Source: Lentisphaerota bacterium (lineage in GTDB: Bacteria; Verrucomicrobiota; Kiritimatiellia; UBA8416; JAFGIZ01). From it: a DNA stretch of 8,443 nt. The stretch's first letter is position 1. Each line of letters opens with the position of its first letter. Where the stretch lies: assembly GCA_016929365.1 (NCBI GenBank), contig JAFGIZ010000296.1, forward strand, positions 1 to 8,443, written 5' to 3'. Shown here in pieces: positions 1 to 6,589 of this stretch. The notes under the pieces are model-generated. The model saw only the letters and a list, made by a program, of their open reading frames with translations. It did not search any database and was not told where the DNA came from. Position numbers and translations under genes: made by a program.

Positions 1-2
1 GC

Positions 3-1721
3 GTGTTTGCGGCAGCCGGCCTGCTTACGGCAACGGCGCCGGGGCCGGGTTTTGCGCAAAAAAGCGAAACAGACGGGCGCTGGGTGCCCGGCGAGGCGGT
101 GGTCACGTTCCGGGCCGCCGGGGACGCCGACGCGGCGCGGCCGCGGCTGCGCCGCCGCAGGATCAGCCTGGTACGGCGCTTCGCCTGGCTCGCCGAGCGG
201 CGCGGGCGCGATTACGCCCTGCTGCGTTCTCCCGAGCTGACGACACCCGCCCTGCTTGCCCTCCTGCGGCAGGATCCCCGCGTGGCCGATGCCGCCCCCA
301 ATTACCTGCGCCGCCGTTCCACGTCGCGGGCCGCGCCCGCCAGCGATCCCCTCTACGGCGCGCAGTGGGCGCTTCACAATACCGGCCAGTCCGTGCAGGG
401 GTGGACCGGCGCCGCGGACGCCGACATCGATTATCCCGAGGCCTGGCACGGCGACTCCGGCTCGACCGCAACTGTGATTATCGCCGTTGTGGACACGGGG
501 GTAGACCATACGCACCCGGATCTCTACCCGTCCATGTGGCGCAACCCCGGCGAAGTTCCCGGCAACGGCATCGACGACGACGGCAACGGGTTCGTGGACG
601 ACATCCTGGGCTACGATTTCAGCGGCAACGGCGGCGGCGCGCCCCCGGACAACGACCCCATGGACGGCGATACGGAATACTCGCACGGCACCCACGTGGC
701 GGGTATCGCGGCAGCGGCGCGAAACAACGACGAAGGCATTGCAGGCGTCTGCCACCGCGCCCGCCTTATGGCTCTCAAGGGATCGCCCGACGGCGTCAAC
801 CTGCCCGTCGCGGACACTATTGCGGCCATCGAATATGCCGTGCTCATGAAGCAACGCGGCCATAACGTGGCCGTCATCAACGCGTCCTTCGGCCTCCTCG
901 ATTCCTATGTGCAGGCCGAACGCGACGCCATCGAAACGGCCGGCGCGGCGGGCATCGTTTTCTGCGCGGCGGCCGGCAATGCCCGCACGGACACCGACAC
1001 CCGGCCGCATTACCCCGCCGGCTACAACCTGGCCAACATTCTCTGCGTCACGGCGACCTCCCAGAGCGACGGGCTGGCCTGGTTTTCGAATTACGGCGCC
1101 GCCTCCGTGGATATCGGCGCGCCGGGCGTCAATATCCTGTCGACGCTGGCGGGAGGCAACTACGGCTACATGCAGGGTTCCTCCATGGCGGCGCCCCATG
1201 CCGCCGGCGCCGTCGCTTTTCTGGCGCGCAACTTCCCGGACGACGGATTCGCCGACCGTATCGGACGCATACTGTCGACCGTCGATCCCCTGCCCGAGCT
1301 GGCGGGCAAGACCGCCACCGGCGGGCGCCTGAACCTGCAGCGCGCGGTTGACAGCGATGCAGACGGCTTGCCCGACTGGTGGGAGCTCGGCCTCACCAAC
1401 AGCCTGGCCCGCATGAATGACTCCAGCGATACGGATGCCGACCGTTTCCCCGACCTGCACGAATACCTAGCGGGCACCGACGCGCTCGACAGCACCTCGT
1501 ACCTGCGGCTCAGCGGCGCCTCCGGGGTGCCGGGCGGCGGCGTCATCCTGCGCTGGCCCAGCACGGCAGGCAAGTCCTACCGCCTGCGGCGGTCGGGCAG
1601 CCTGCTCGCGACGCCCGCTGCCCTCGCGTCCAATCTCGCGGCGACGCCCCCGCAGAACGTCTACACGGACACCACCGCCGTCACGGAGGGGGTGCTGTTC
1701 TACCGCCTGGACCTGGAATAA
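3..1721 (+). CDS. Secreted subtilisin-like serine protease (peptidase family S8), probably 5'-partial
   Basis: Endopeptidase of the subtilase family, expected to act outside the cytoplasm. The first 19 residues look like the hydrophobic end of a signal peptide (cleavage likely after GFA) but have no basic N-region, so the true start probably lies before the window; GTG at 3 is only the first in-frame start visible. Residues about 28-105 resemble an I9-type propeptide. The catalytic domain covers about 115-448: Asp164 (VVDTGVDHTHPD), His228 (SHGTHVAG), oxyanion Asn326 (AAAGN) and Ser394 (GSSMAAPH). A DDDGNGFVDD stretch at 191-200 is a likely calcium loop. Two thrombospondin-3/EF-hand-like repeats follow at 450-461 and 476-487, then a small beta-rich C-terminal module at about 499-572. 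No PEP-CTERM or other sorting tail is visible. The architecture suggests Verrucomicrobiota/Kiritimatiellota (inference). The gene converges on the ABC transporter with a 30-base gap and no clear terminator. Confidence 0.93.
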   Translation: MFAAAGLLTATAPGPGFAQKSETDGRWVPGEAVVTFRAAGDADAARPRLRRRRISLVRRFAWLAERRGRDYALLRSPELTTPALLALLRQDPRVADAAPNYLRRRSTSRAAPASDPLYGAQWALHNTGQSVQGWTGAADADIDYPEAWHGDSGSTATVIIAVVDTGVDHTHPDLYPSMWRNPGEVPGNGIDDDGNGFVDDILGYDFSGNGGGAPPDNDPMDGDTEYSHGTHVAGIAAAARNNDEGIAGVCHRARLMALKGSPDGVNLPVADTIAAIEYAVLMKQRGHNVAVINASFGLLDSYVQAERDAIETAGAAGIVFCAAAGNARTDTDTRPHYPAGYNLANILCVTATSQSDGLAWFSNYGAASVDIGAPGVNILSTLAGGNYGYMQGSSMAAPHAAGAVAFLARNFPDDGFADRIGRILSTVDPLPELAGKTATGGRLNLQRAVDSDADGLPDWWELGLTNSLARMNDSSDTDADRFPDLHEYLAGTDALDSTSYLRLSGASGVPGGGVILRWPSTAGKSYRLRRSGSLLATPAALASNLAATPPQNVYTDTTAVTEGVLFYRLDLE

Positions 1722-1751
1722 CTGCCGCGGTCCCTACGGATGCCGCGCGGG

Positions 1752-3491
1752 TCAGATGACGTGGCGGTTATACAGCTCGGCGTAATAGCCGCGCCGCGCA
1801 ATCAACGCCTCGTGCGGCCCCGCTTCCACGATGCGGCCGCGGCGCAACACGTACGTGTAATCCGCGTCCCGTACGGTGGAAAGCCTGTGGGCAATCACGA
1901 GCGTCGAACGCCCCCGGCACAGCTCCCGCATGGACTTCTGGATCAGCTCCTCCGACTCCGAGTCCAGCGACGACGTCGCTTCGTCAAAAATCAGTACAGG
2001 AGGATTCTTGAGAAAGGCACGTGCAATCGAAATGCGCTGCTGCTGGCCGCCGGATAACTTGACGCCCCGCTCTCCGGCCAGGGTATCGAACCCGTCCGGC
2101 AGTGACTGGATAAAGTCGTAAATGTAGGCGCTCTGCGCTGCGCGCACCAGCTCGGCTTCGTCCGCCTCCGGACGCCCGAACATGATGTTCTCGCGGATCG
2201 TCGTGTCGAACAGGAAAACATCCTGCTGTACGATCCCGATCCGGCGCCGCAGATCCTGCCGCCGCGCGGTGCGGACGTCCACGCCGTCCAGGGTAATGAC
2301 CCCCTGCTCCGCCTCGTAAAAACGCGGAATCAACGCGACCAGCGTCGACTTGCCCGCGCCCGATTCCCCGACGAGCGCCACCGTGCGGCCCGGCGGGACA
2401 CGCAGACTGACGTCCTGTAACACCCACGGCGCATCGGGGCCGTACCGGAAGGAGACATGTTCGACGCGCACGTCCCCCCGCACGTCCTTCAGGCGCACGG
2501 CCCCCGGCCGGTCCGCGATGTCCGGCTCTTCGTCCATGATCTCCGTAAACCGCTCGAACGCGGCCACGCCCTGCTGATACTGCTCGACGAAGCCCACCAG
2601 GCGCCGGATCGGTTGAAACATGTAGCGCCCGTACATCACGAACCCGATCAGTTCCGCCAGGTCCAGCCAGTCCAGGTGGACCAGCACCATGCCGCCGCCG
2701 ATAATCACCACCGTGTAGGCCTCGAGAATGAACATCATGCCCGAATGGAAAGCCGCCATCGTGCCGTACATGTTGACCTTCGCGTTCCGGAACGCCGCGT
2801 TTACGTCGTCAAACTGTTCCACCGCGTACGCCTCCTTGGCGTACGATTGCACTTCGCGTATCCCCTGGATCGCGTTTTCCACGTTGCTGTTGATGTCGGC
2901 CACCCGAAGCCGGACTTCGCGAAACGTCTGCCGCAGGCGCAGCCGCCAGATCCCGCCCCACACCAGGATAAGCGGCAGGGGCAGCATCACGATCAGAGCC
3001 ATCCGCCAGCTCATCGCAAACATGAACGCCAGCGATCCCGCCAGCAGGCAGATGGAAATGAGAAAATCCTCCGGCCCGTGGTGCGCCAGTTCGCTGATCG
3101 TGAACAGGTCGTTGGACAGGCGCGACATGATGTGTCCGGTCTTCGTCTTGTCGAAGTAGCTGAACGACAATTTCTGGAGATGGCGGAACAGGTCGCCCCG
3201 CATTGTCGTTTCGATCCGCGTGCCGAGAATATGGCCCCACTTGACGTTCACGAACTCGGCCAGAGCCATCAGGACGATCAAGCCGGTCAGCAAGCCGATC
3301 GTCGTCCAGATCTCACCGAGGCCGACCATGGCCAGGCGTTCCCTGCCGAGCGTACGCACCACCAGGTAGGGTATAACGGCCATCAAGGCGGCCCGCAGGG
3401 CCGCGGTCCCCAGATCCACCGCGAAGAGCAGGCGATGCGCGCGGTAATACGACAGGAACCGCTTCAACAGATGTCGGGTCGGATCACGCAT
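1752..3491 (-). CDS. ABC exporter half-transporter (permease fused to ATPase), MsbA-like
   Basis: Type IV ABC exporter subunit in the inner membrane, expected to work as a homodimer or heterodimer exporting a lipid, drug or peptide; the substrate cannot be read from the sequence. Numbered from ATG at 3491, the protein has 579 residues, the normal length. About six membrane helices lie in residues 15-295. The nucleotide-binding domain runs from about 335 to the end: Walker A GESGAGKST (375-383), Q-loop IVQQDVFLF (about 420-428), signature LSGGQQQR (479-486), Walker B VLIFDEATSSLD (499-510, catalytic Glu504) and switch His535 in IAHRLST. A GTG at 3500 would add three residues, but the AGGGA at 3503-3507 is only 2 bases from it and 11 from the ATG, so ATG is preferred. 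A TTGACG at 3532-3537 (- strand) could be a -35 box, but its -10 is poor. The gene is divergent from the Trk locus. Confidence 0.95.
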   Translation of the reverse strand: MRDPTRHLLKRFLSYYRAHRLLFAVDLGTAALRAALMAVIPYLVVRTLGRERLAMVGLGEIWTTIGLLTGLIVLMALAEFVNVKWGHILGTRIETTMRGDLFRHLQKLSFSYFDKTKTGHIMSRLSNDLFTISELAHHGPEDFLISICLLAGSLAFMFAMSWRMALIVMLPLPLILVWGGIWRLRLRQTFREVRLRVADINSNVENAIQGIREVQSYAKEAYAVEQFDDVNAAFRNAKVNMYGTMAAFHSGMMFILEAYTVVIIGGGMVLVHLDWLDLAELIGFVMYGRYMFQPIRRLVGFVEQYQQGVAAFERFTEIMDEEPDIADRPGAVRLKDVRGDVRVEHVSFRYGPDAPWVLQDVSLRVPPGRTVALVGESGAGKSTLVALIPRFYEAEQGVITLDGVDVRTARRQDLRRRIGIVQQDVFLFDTTIRENIMFGRPEADEAELVRAAQSAYIYDFIQSLPDGFDTLAGERGVKLSGGQQQRISIARAFLKNPPVLIFDEATSSLDSESEELIQKSMRELCRGRSTLVIAHRLSTVRDADYTYVLRRGRIVEAGPHEALIARRGYYAELYNRHVI

Positions 3492-3563
3492 GCTCGGCAC
3501 CGTCCCTAAACATGCGCGCCTTCAGCCGTTCCGTCAACCGTATCCCGCCTGCCCGCTTTGAGG

Positions 3564-3591
3564 CTGACACGCCCCCCCCGGCGTGTAGGAT
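3564..3591 (+). promoter_or_regulatory. Putative sigma70-type promoter of the trk locus with a dyad in the spacer
   Basis: CTGACA at 3564-3569 (5/6 match to the -35 consensus) and TAGGAT at 3586-3591 (4/6 match to the -10) are 16 bases apart, about 60 bases upstream of the trkA start. The spacer region holds a perfect 7-bp inverted repeat, ACACGCC (3567-3573) and GGCGTGT (3580-3586), around six C's. A dyad between -35 and -10 could be an operator. This is inferred from consensus matching only, and in GC-rich DNA of an unfamiliar phylum it is uncertain. Confidence 0.35.
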
Positions 3592-3652
3592 GCCGCCGTA
3601 CTGTTTGCTTTCGCCGTTTTGCGCCGCGAATGCCTGAAGAAGGATCTGCCGT

Positions 3653-4552
3653 ATGCGCGTGGTCATCATCGGAGCGGGCGATACCGGCCGGCGGCATGGC
3701 GCACGCCGCCGGCGCGCGCCATGCCGCCGTCCGCGTCTCGAGCGACGAACTCAACATGACGGAACACCGCGAGCAGCTCAACCGCCTGGGCATCGACCTG
3801 GTCGTGAACGAACACCACGAGTGCGCCCGCGAAATCCTTTCCGTTCTGACCCTCGGGGGCGCGCGGGAATTCGTCTCCATGGTCGAGAACCGCATCCAGG
3901 CGGTCGGCGTTAACGTCCCGGAGGGCAGCCCCCTCCTGGCCGGCCCGAGGATGTGCGCCGTTTTCTCGGCGTGGTCCAGCCCGGCCTGAAGACCGTACAG
4001 AAAGTCATCGTCGCCGGCGCCGGCGATACGGGCTGGCGGGTCGCCCGGGACCTGGAGCGCACCGTCCTCGACGATATCGGCATCACGCCGCAAACGGCGA
4101 TCGTGGCCTCCACCGACGACGACGAGAACAACATCATCGCCTGCCTGCTGGCCCGTAAGCTGGGCGCGGCTTTCGGCGTGGCCCTCATCTCCAAACCGGA
4201 TTACGTGTCCATCATCAACGAAGCGAACCTGCTGGACCGCGCGGTGAGCCCTTATATTACGACGATCAATGCGATTCTCCGCTTCGTCCGGGGCGCCGCG
4301 ATCCGGGCCACCACCCTGTTGCAGAATGTGCCCGGCGAGCTGCTCGAAATCCGCATTCCCCCCGGCAGTGCCTGGTCCGGCCGTGCGCTCCGCGACGCGC
4401 GCCTCCCGCGCCGCGCCGTTGTGGCCGCGCTCGTGCGCGGAGAAGACGCCGCCATTGCCACCGGCGATACCGTTCTGCGCGAAGGCGACCGCCTGGTCGT
4501 TTTCGCGCCGCGCGGCGCCGCCGCCCGCCTCGAAGCCGTGTTCCGCAAGTGA
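3653..4552 (+). pseudogene. trkA: Disrupted trkA: Trk potassium-uptake NAD-binding regulatory protein with three internal deletions
   Basis: TrkA is the cytoplasmic NAD-binding ring that gates TrkH, normally about 450-460 residues arranged as RCK_N-RCK_C twice. Here the gene starts well: ATG at 3653, AAGGA at 3640-3644, then MRVVIIGAGDTG in frame 2. Near 3686-3691 the homology jumps to frame 3 (MAHAAGARHAAVRVSSDE ... VNVPEGSPLLAG, 3696 to about 3944). Near 3938-3943 it returns to frame 2 (GRPEDVRRFLG) and runs to the stop. The second nucleotide-binding domain goes directly from GAGDTGWRVARDLER to TVLDDIGI, so the middle of that Rossmann fold is missing although the frame is kept. Against E. 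coli TrkA (from memory) about 70, 38 and 46 residues are absent; adding them to the 299 codons present gives the usual length. The last part, STDDDENN to the C-terminal RCK_C domain, looks intact. Neither Rossmann fold is complete, so a functional product is unlikely unless the sequence is wrong here. Confidence 0.8.
3690..3728. repeat. Perfect 13-bp inverted repeat at the first trkA deletion junction
   Basis: GGCGGCATGGCGC (3690-3702) and its exact reverse complement GCGCCATGCCGCC (3716-3728) flank a 13-base loop. The repeat begins within the point where trkA homology changes frame (3686-3691). The right arm lies in apparently normal trkA codons (ARHAAV). Such a GC-rich stem could promote slippage in vivo, or polymerase skipping during library preparation. 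Confidence 0.75.
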
Positions 4553-5997
4553 AACTGCGCGCCGTACTGCATCTTGTCTCCTACCTCCTGGGCGTCATGG
4601 CCCTCGGACAGGGCCTCTGCTGGATCGTCGGGTGGACCGCCGGAGATCCGGCCCCGGCGCGCAACGCCCTCGCCTGCAGCGCCGGCGCCGTGCTCCTGGC
4701 GGCGCTGCTGATCGGCCTGCTGACCCGCGGTTCGGTAACCCTCAACCGGCGCGACGGTTTCGGCATCGTCACCATCGGCTGGGCGGCGGCCGCCCTGGCC
4801 GGGGCACTGCCGTACCGGCTCGCGGGCGTCATTACCGACCCCGCCGGCGCGTTGTTTGAATCCATGTCCGGGTTCACCACCACCGGGGCCTCGGTGCTGA
4901 CCGGGATCGAGGCGCTCCCGCGGGGCATCGTCTTCTGGCGCGGCATGACGCAATGGCTCGGCGGCATGGGCGTCCTGGTGCTGTGCGTCGCCATCCTGCC
5001 CTTCCTGCGCGTCGGCGGAATGCAGATTTACCGCGCGGAAATACCGGGACCGTCCAAGGACCGCCTGACGCCGCGCATCGCCTCCACCGCCAAGCTGCTG
5101 TGGGGCCTTTACATCCTGCTCAGCCTCGCCGAAACGGCCCTGCTGACGGCCGGGGGCATGAGCGTTTACGACGCCTGCTGCCATACGTTCACGACCATGT
5201 CCACGGGCGGATTCTCCACCCGGACGGCCAGCATCGCCGCTTACGACAGCCTTTACCTGGAAAGCGTCATCGTCGTGTTCATGTTCCTGGCGGGCGCTAA
5301 TTTTGCCCTGCATTACCGCGCCCTGCGCGGGCGGCCCGCCACGTTCCTGCGCGATCCCGAATTCCGCTTCTACACCGCACTCTGGCTGGGCAGCTGTCTT
5401 TTCCTGGGCTTGAACGTCTGGCGCACCGCCTGTCCGGGGTTCGGCGCCGCCCTGCGCGCGGGCTTCTTCCAGGGCACGTCGATTCTGACGACCACGGGGT
5501 ATGTGACGGAGGATTTCAACCGCTGGCCCGACGCGTCGCGCCTGCTGCTGCTGTTGCTGATGTTCATCGGCGGCTGCGGCGGCTCGACGGGCGGCGGGAT
5601 GAAGGTCGTGCGCTTCCTGGTCACGATCAAGGCCGCCGTGCGGGAGCTCGGCCGCGTCATGCGTCCGCGCGTTGTGGCCAGCATCAAGCTCGGCCACGAC
5701 GCGCTGGACGACGGCGCCGTGTCCAATATCACCGGTTTTGTCATGCTCTTCACGGCCGTCTTCGCGCTCGCGACGCTGGCCATGACCGCCTACACGCCCG
5801 ACCTGGTCACCGCCGCCTCCTCCGTGGCGGCGACGCTCGGCAATATCGGGCCCGGCCTGGGGGCCGTTGGCGCGACGGAGACCTACGCCTTCATTCCGCC
5901 GGCGGGCAAGCTGATCCTGGCCGCGTGCATGCTGCTCGGCCGCCTGGAGTTGTACACGGTGCTGGTCCTGCTGCTCCCGGAATTCTGGAAGAAATAA
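4549..5997 (+). CDS. trkH: Trk-type potassium uptake channel subunit TrkH
   Basis: Inner-membrane K+ translocating subunit of the TrkAH/KtrAB superfamily. The 482 residues match the usual TrkH length. All four pore repeats are present with their filter glycines: FTTTGAS (109-115), MSTGGF (217-222), LTTTGY (313-318) and TLGNIGPG (429-436). The conserved gate-loop segment GGCGGSTGGGMKVVR (341-355) and the C-terminal MLLGRLELYTVLVLL (461-475) are intact. There are about ten hydrophobic helices. The GTG start overlaps the trkA stop as GTGA (4549-4552), with no good Shine-Dalgarno sequence of its own, so translation is probably coupled to that of trkA. This makes the damage to trkA notable: ribosomes starting at the trkA ATG would stop at 3913, far from the trkH start. 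TrkH normally needs its RCK partner for regulated transport, and no replacement is in this window. No frameshift or missing motif is visible. Confidence 0.95.
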   Translation: MKLRAVLHLVSYLLGVMALGQGLCWIVGWTAGDPAPARNALACSAGAVLLAALLIGLLTRGSVTLNRRDGFGIVTIGWAAAALAGALPYRLAGVITDPAGALFESMSGFTTTGASVLTGIEALPRGIVFWRGMTQWLGGMGVLVLCVAILPFLRVGGMQIYRAEIPGPSKDRLTPRIASTAKLLWGLYILLSLAETALLTAGGMSVYDACCHTFTTMSTGGFSTRTASIAAYDSLYLESVIVVFMFLAGANFALHYRALRGRPATFLRDPEFRFYTALWLGSCLFLGLNVWRTACPGFGAALRAGFFQGTSILTTTGYVTEDFNRWPDASRLLLLLLMFIGGCGGSTGGGMKVVRFLVTIKAAVRELGRVMRPRVVASIKLGHDALDDGAVSNITGFVMLFTAVFALATLAMTAYTPDLVTAASSVAATLGNIGPGLGAVGATETYAFIPPAGKLILAACMLLGRLELYTVLVLLLPEFWKK

Positions 5998-6009
5998 AGG
6001 TTCTTCCGG
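5985..6009 (+). terminator. Possible weak terminator hairpin overlapping the trkH stop codon
   Basis: GGAAGAA (5987-5993) pairs perfectly with TTCTTCC (6001-6007) across a 7-base loop that contains the TAA stop. One G.T and one C-G pair extend the stem outward to 9 bp. Only CTTTCG follows, so the U-tract is poor and the stem is AT-rich. It may be a weak terminator or simply chance. Confidence 0.3.
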
Positions 6010-6065
6010 CTTTCGTGTGGGTAGCCCCAATATCTTGTGCCACACCATTTGCAGCCCAGTCGCAT

Positions 6066-6206
6066 CGGTTAAGCAGGTCGTTTAAGCGTTTCCGGTTAAG
6101 GGTGGCGGTTAAGGAAGCGCTTAGGTGCGGCGCTTTGCGCGTTTCCGACACTTAACCGCTACGCTTCCTCGGATACACTTAGTCGACTCGCTTACACGAT
6201 TCCTTA
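6066..6206. repeat. Phased CGGTTAAG / CTTA repeat array with dyad symmetry
   Basis: The left half has CGGTTAAG at 6066, 6093 and 6106 and the variant CGTTTAAG at 6079, spaced 13, 14 and 13 bases. The right half has CTTA-type cores in the opposite orientation at 6120, 6151, 6178, 6191 and 6203, with degenerate members at 6133 (CTTT) and 6164 (CTTC), again mostly 13-14 bases apart. GCGGTTAAG (6105-6113) and CTTAACCGC (6151-6159) are perfect inverses. Nested inside them AAGCGC (6115-6120) pairs with GCGCTT (6130-6135). GCGTTTCCG occurs at 6086, 6139 and 6230. No open frame with coding character covers the array. Possible roles are a multi-site operator or a structured RNA or DNA element; function unknown. 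Confidence 0.6.
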
Positions 6207-6379
6207 TCAGCCAGGCCGCCGGCAGTACGGCGTTTCCGGCACACAATACGCACGCGCACGCCGCGCCTCTCGTCCACAAGACGCTGTGTTTCAATACGGC
6301 AGCCCTTTCCCGTTGGTCATCCGGTCGGGGTCGTGATGGCTGCGGCAGGCGTCCGCCCGCCGTTACGGAATCGCGGAAG
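6207..6379. other. Non-coding stretch downstream of tRNA-Lys
   Basis: No convincing gene is present. Read on the - strand downstream of tRNA-Lys, GGCGGGC and GCCTGCC form a short stem (one G.T pair) with loop GGAC, on + strand positions about 6346-6363. It has no T-tract, so it is at best a weak end to the tRNA transcript. CAATACG occurs twice (6244 and 6293) without further pattern. Confidence 0.4.
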
Positions 6380-6452
6380 TAGAGGTGCAGGGATTCGAAC
6401 CCTGGACCCGCGGATTAAGAGTCCGCTGCTCTGCCAGCTGAGCTACACCTCC
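6380..6452 (-). tRNA. tRNA-Lys (anticodon CUU)
   Basis: Full cloverleaf of 73 nt on the - strand. The acceptor 5' strand is GGAGGTG, followed by a TAGCTCAGCTGGCAGAGC D region. The anticodon stem GCGGA/TCCGC encloses loop CTCTTAA with anticodon CTT. The T arm is CAGGG-TTCGAAT-CCCTG, the 3' acceptor strand CACCTCT and the discriminator A. It reads AAG codons. CCA is not encoded (CTT follows). The first acceptor pair would be G1.U72 instead of the usual G-C. It lies 36 bases after tRNA-Gly in the same direction. Confidence 0.93.
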
Positions 6453-6462
6453 ATGCGGCCGA

Positions 6463-6481
6463 CCCGCCGCCGGGCGGCGGG
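6463..6481. repeat. Perfect GC palindrome between tRNA-Gly and tRNA-Lys
   Basis: CCCGCCGCC-G-GGCGGCGGG is a perfect inverted repeat with 9-bp arms around one base; a real hairpin would open a few central pairs. It fills most of the spacer between the two tRNAs. A run of six A's (6482-6487) adjoins it, which is six U's before the hairpin in the transcript of the tRNAs. That order is wrong for an intrinsic terminator in either direction. It may guide tRNA processing or cause pausing. Confidence 0.5.
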
Positions 6482-6488
6482 AAAAAAC

Positions 6489-6563
6489 TGGAGCGAGCGA
6501 AGGGATTCGAACCCTCGACAGCCACCTTGGCAAGGTGGAGCTCTACCACTGAGCTACGCTCGC
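6489..6563 (-). tRNA. tRNA-Gly (anticodon GCC)
   Basis: Cloverleaf on the - strand. The acceptor GCGAGCG/CGCTCGC is followed by TAGCTCAGTGGTAGAGC, then anticodon stem CCACC/GGTGG around loop TTGCCAA with anticodon GCC. The T arm is GAGGG-TTCGAAT-CCCTT and the discriminator U, as usual for bacterial tRNA-Gly. CCA is encoded at the 3' end (6489-6491), unlike in the two other tRNAs of the window. A GTTTTTT run follows directly. The tRNA lies 26 bases after the stop of a small membrane-protein gene on the same strand. Confidence 0.95.
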
Positions 6564-6589
6564 TCAAAGAAATAGCCGAAAAACGCGTC

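Noticed and set aside
1725..1750. CCGCG / CGCGG inverted repeat between the convergent protease and ABC genes as a bidirectional terminator
   Set aside because: The stem is only 5 bp with a 16-base loop and no T-tract on either strand.
2457..3509. Open frame of about 350 codons on the + strand opposite the ABC transporter
   Set aside because: It is antisense to a gene with all ABC motifs. Its product is dominated by His, Arg, Gln and Pro without a domain pattern, as expected for the shadow frame of GC-rich coding DNA.
3653..3990. Programmed ribosomal frameshifting in trkA
   Set aside because: No slippery heptamer was seen at the junctions, and residues are missing as well as the frame changing, which frameshifting cannot explain.
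3953..4552. A separate 199-residue RCK protein starting at GTG 3953
   Set aside because: The frame is open, but the upstream bases continue the TrkA homology (GRPEDV), and half of the Rossmann fold is missing after GAGDTG, so a stand-alone functional protein is unlikely.
4252..6048. Open frame of about 600 codons on the - strand opposite trkH
   Set aside because: Its composition is low-complexity Gly, Gln, Arg and Glu, it has no motif, and the + strand encodes an unmistakable TrkH and the end of TrkA.
6066..6206. Integron attC site suggested by GTTAAG and CTTAAC cores
   Set aside because: In attC the YYYAAC core comes first and the GTTRRR core last; here the order is reversed, and no integrase or cassette gene is present.
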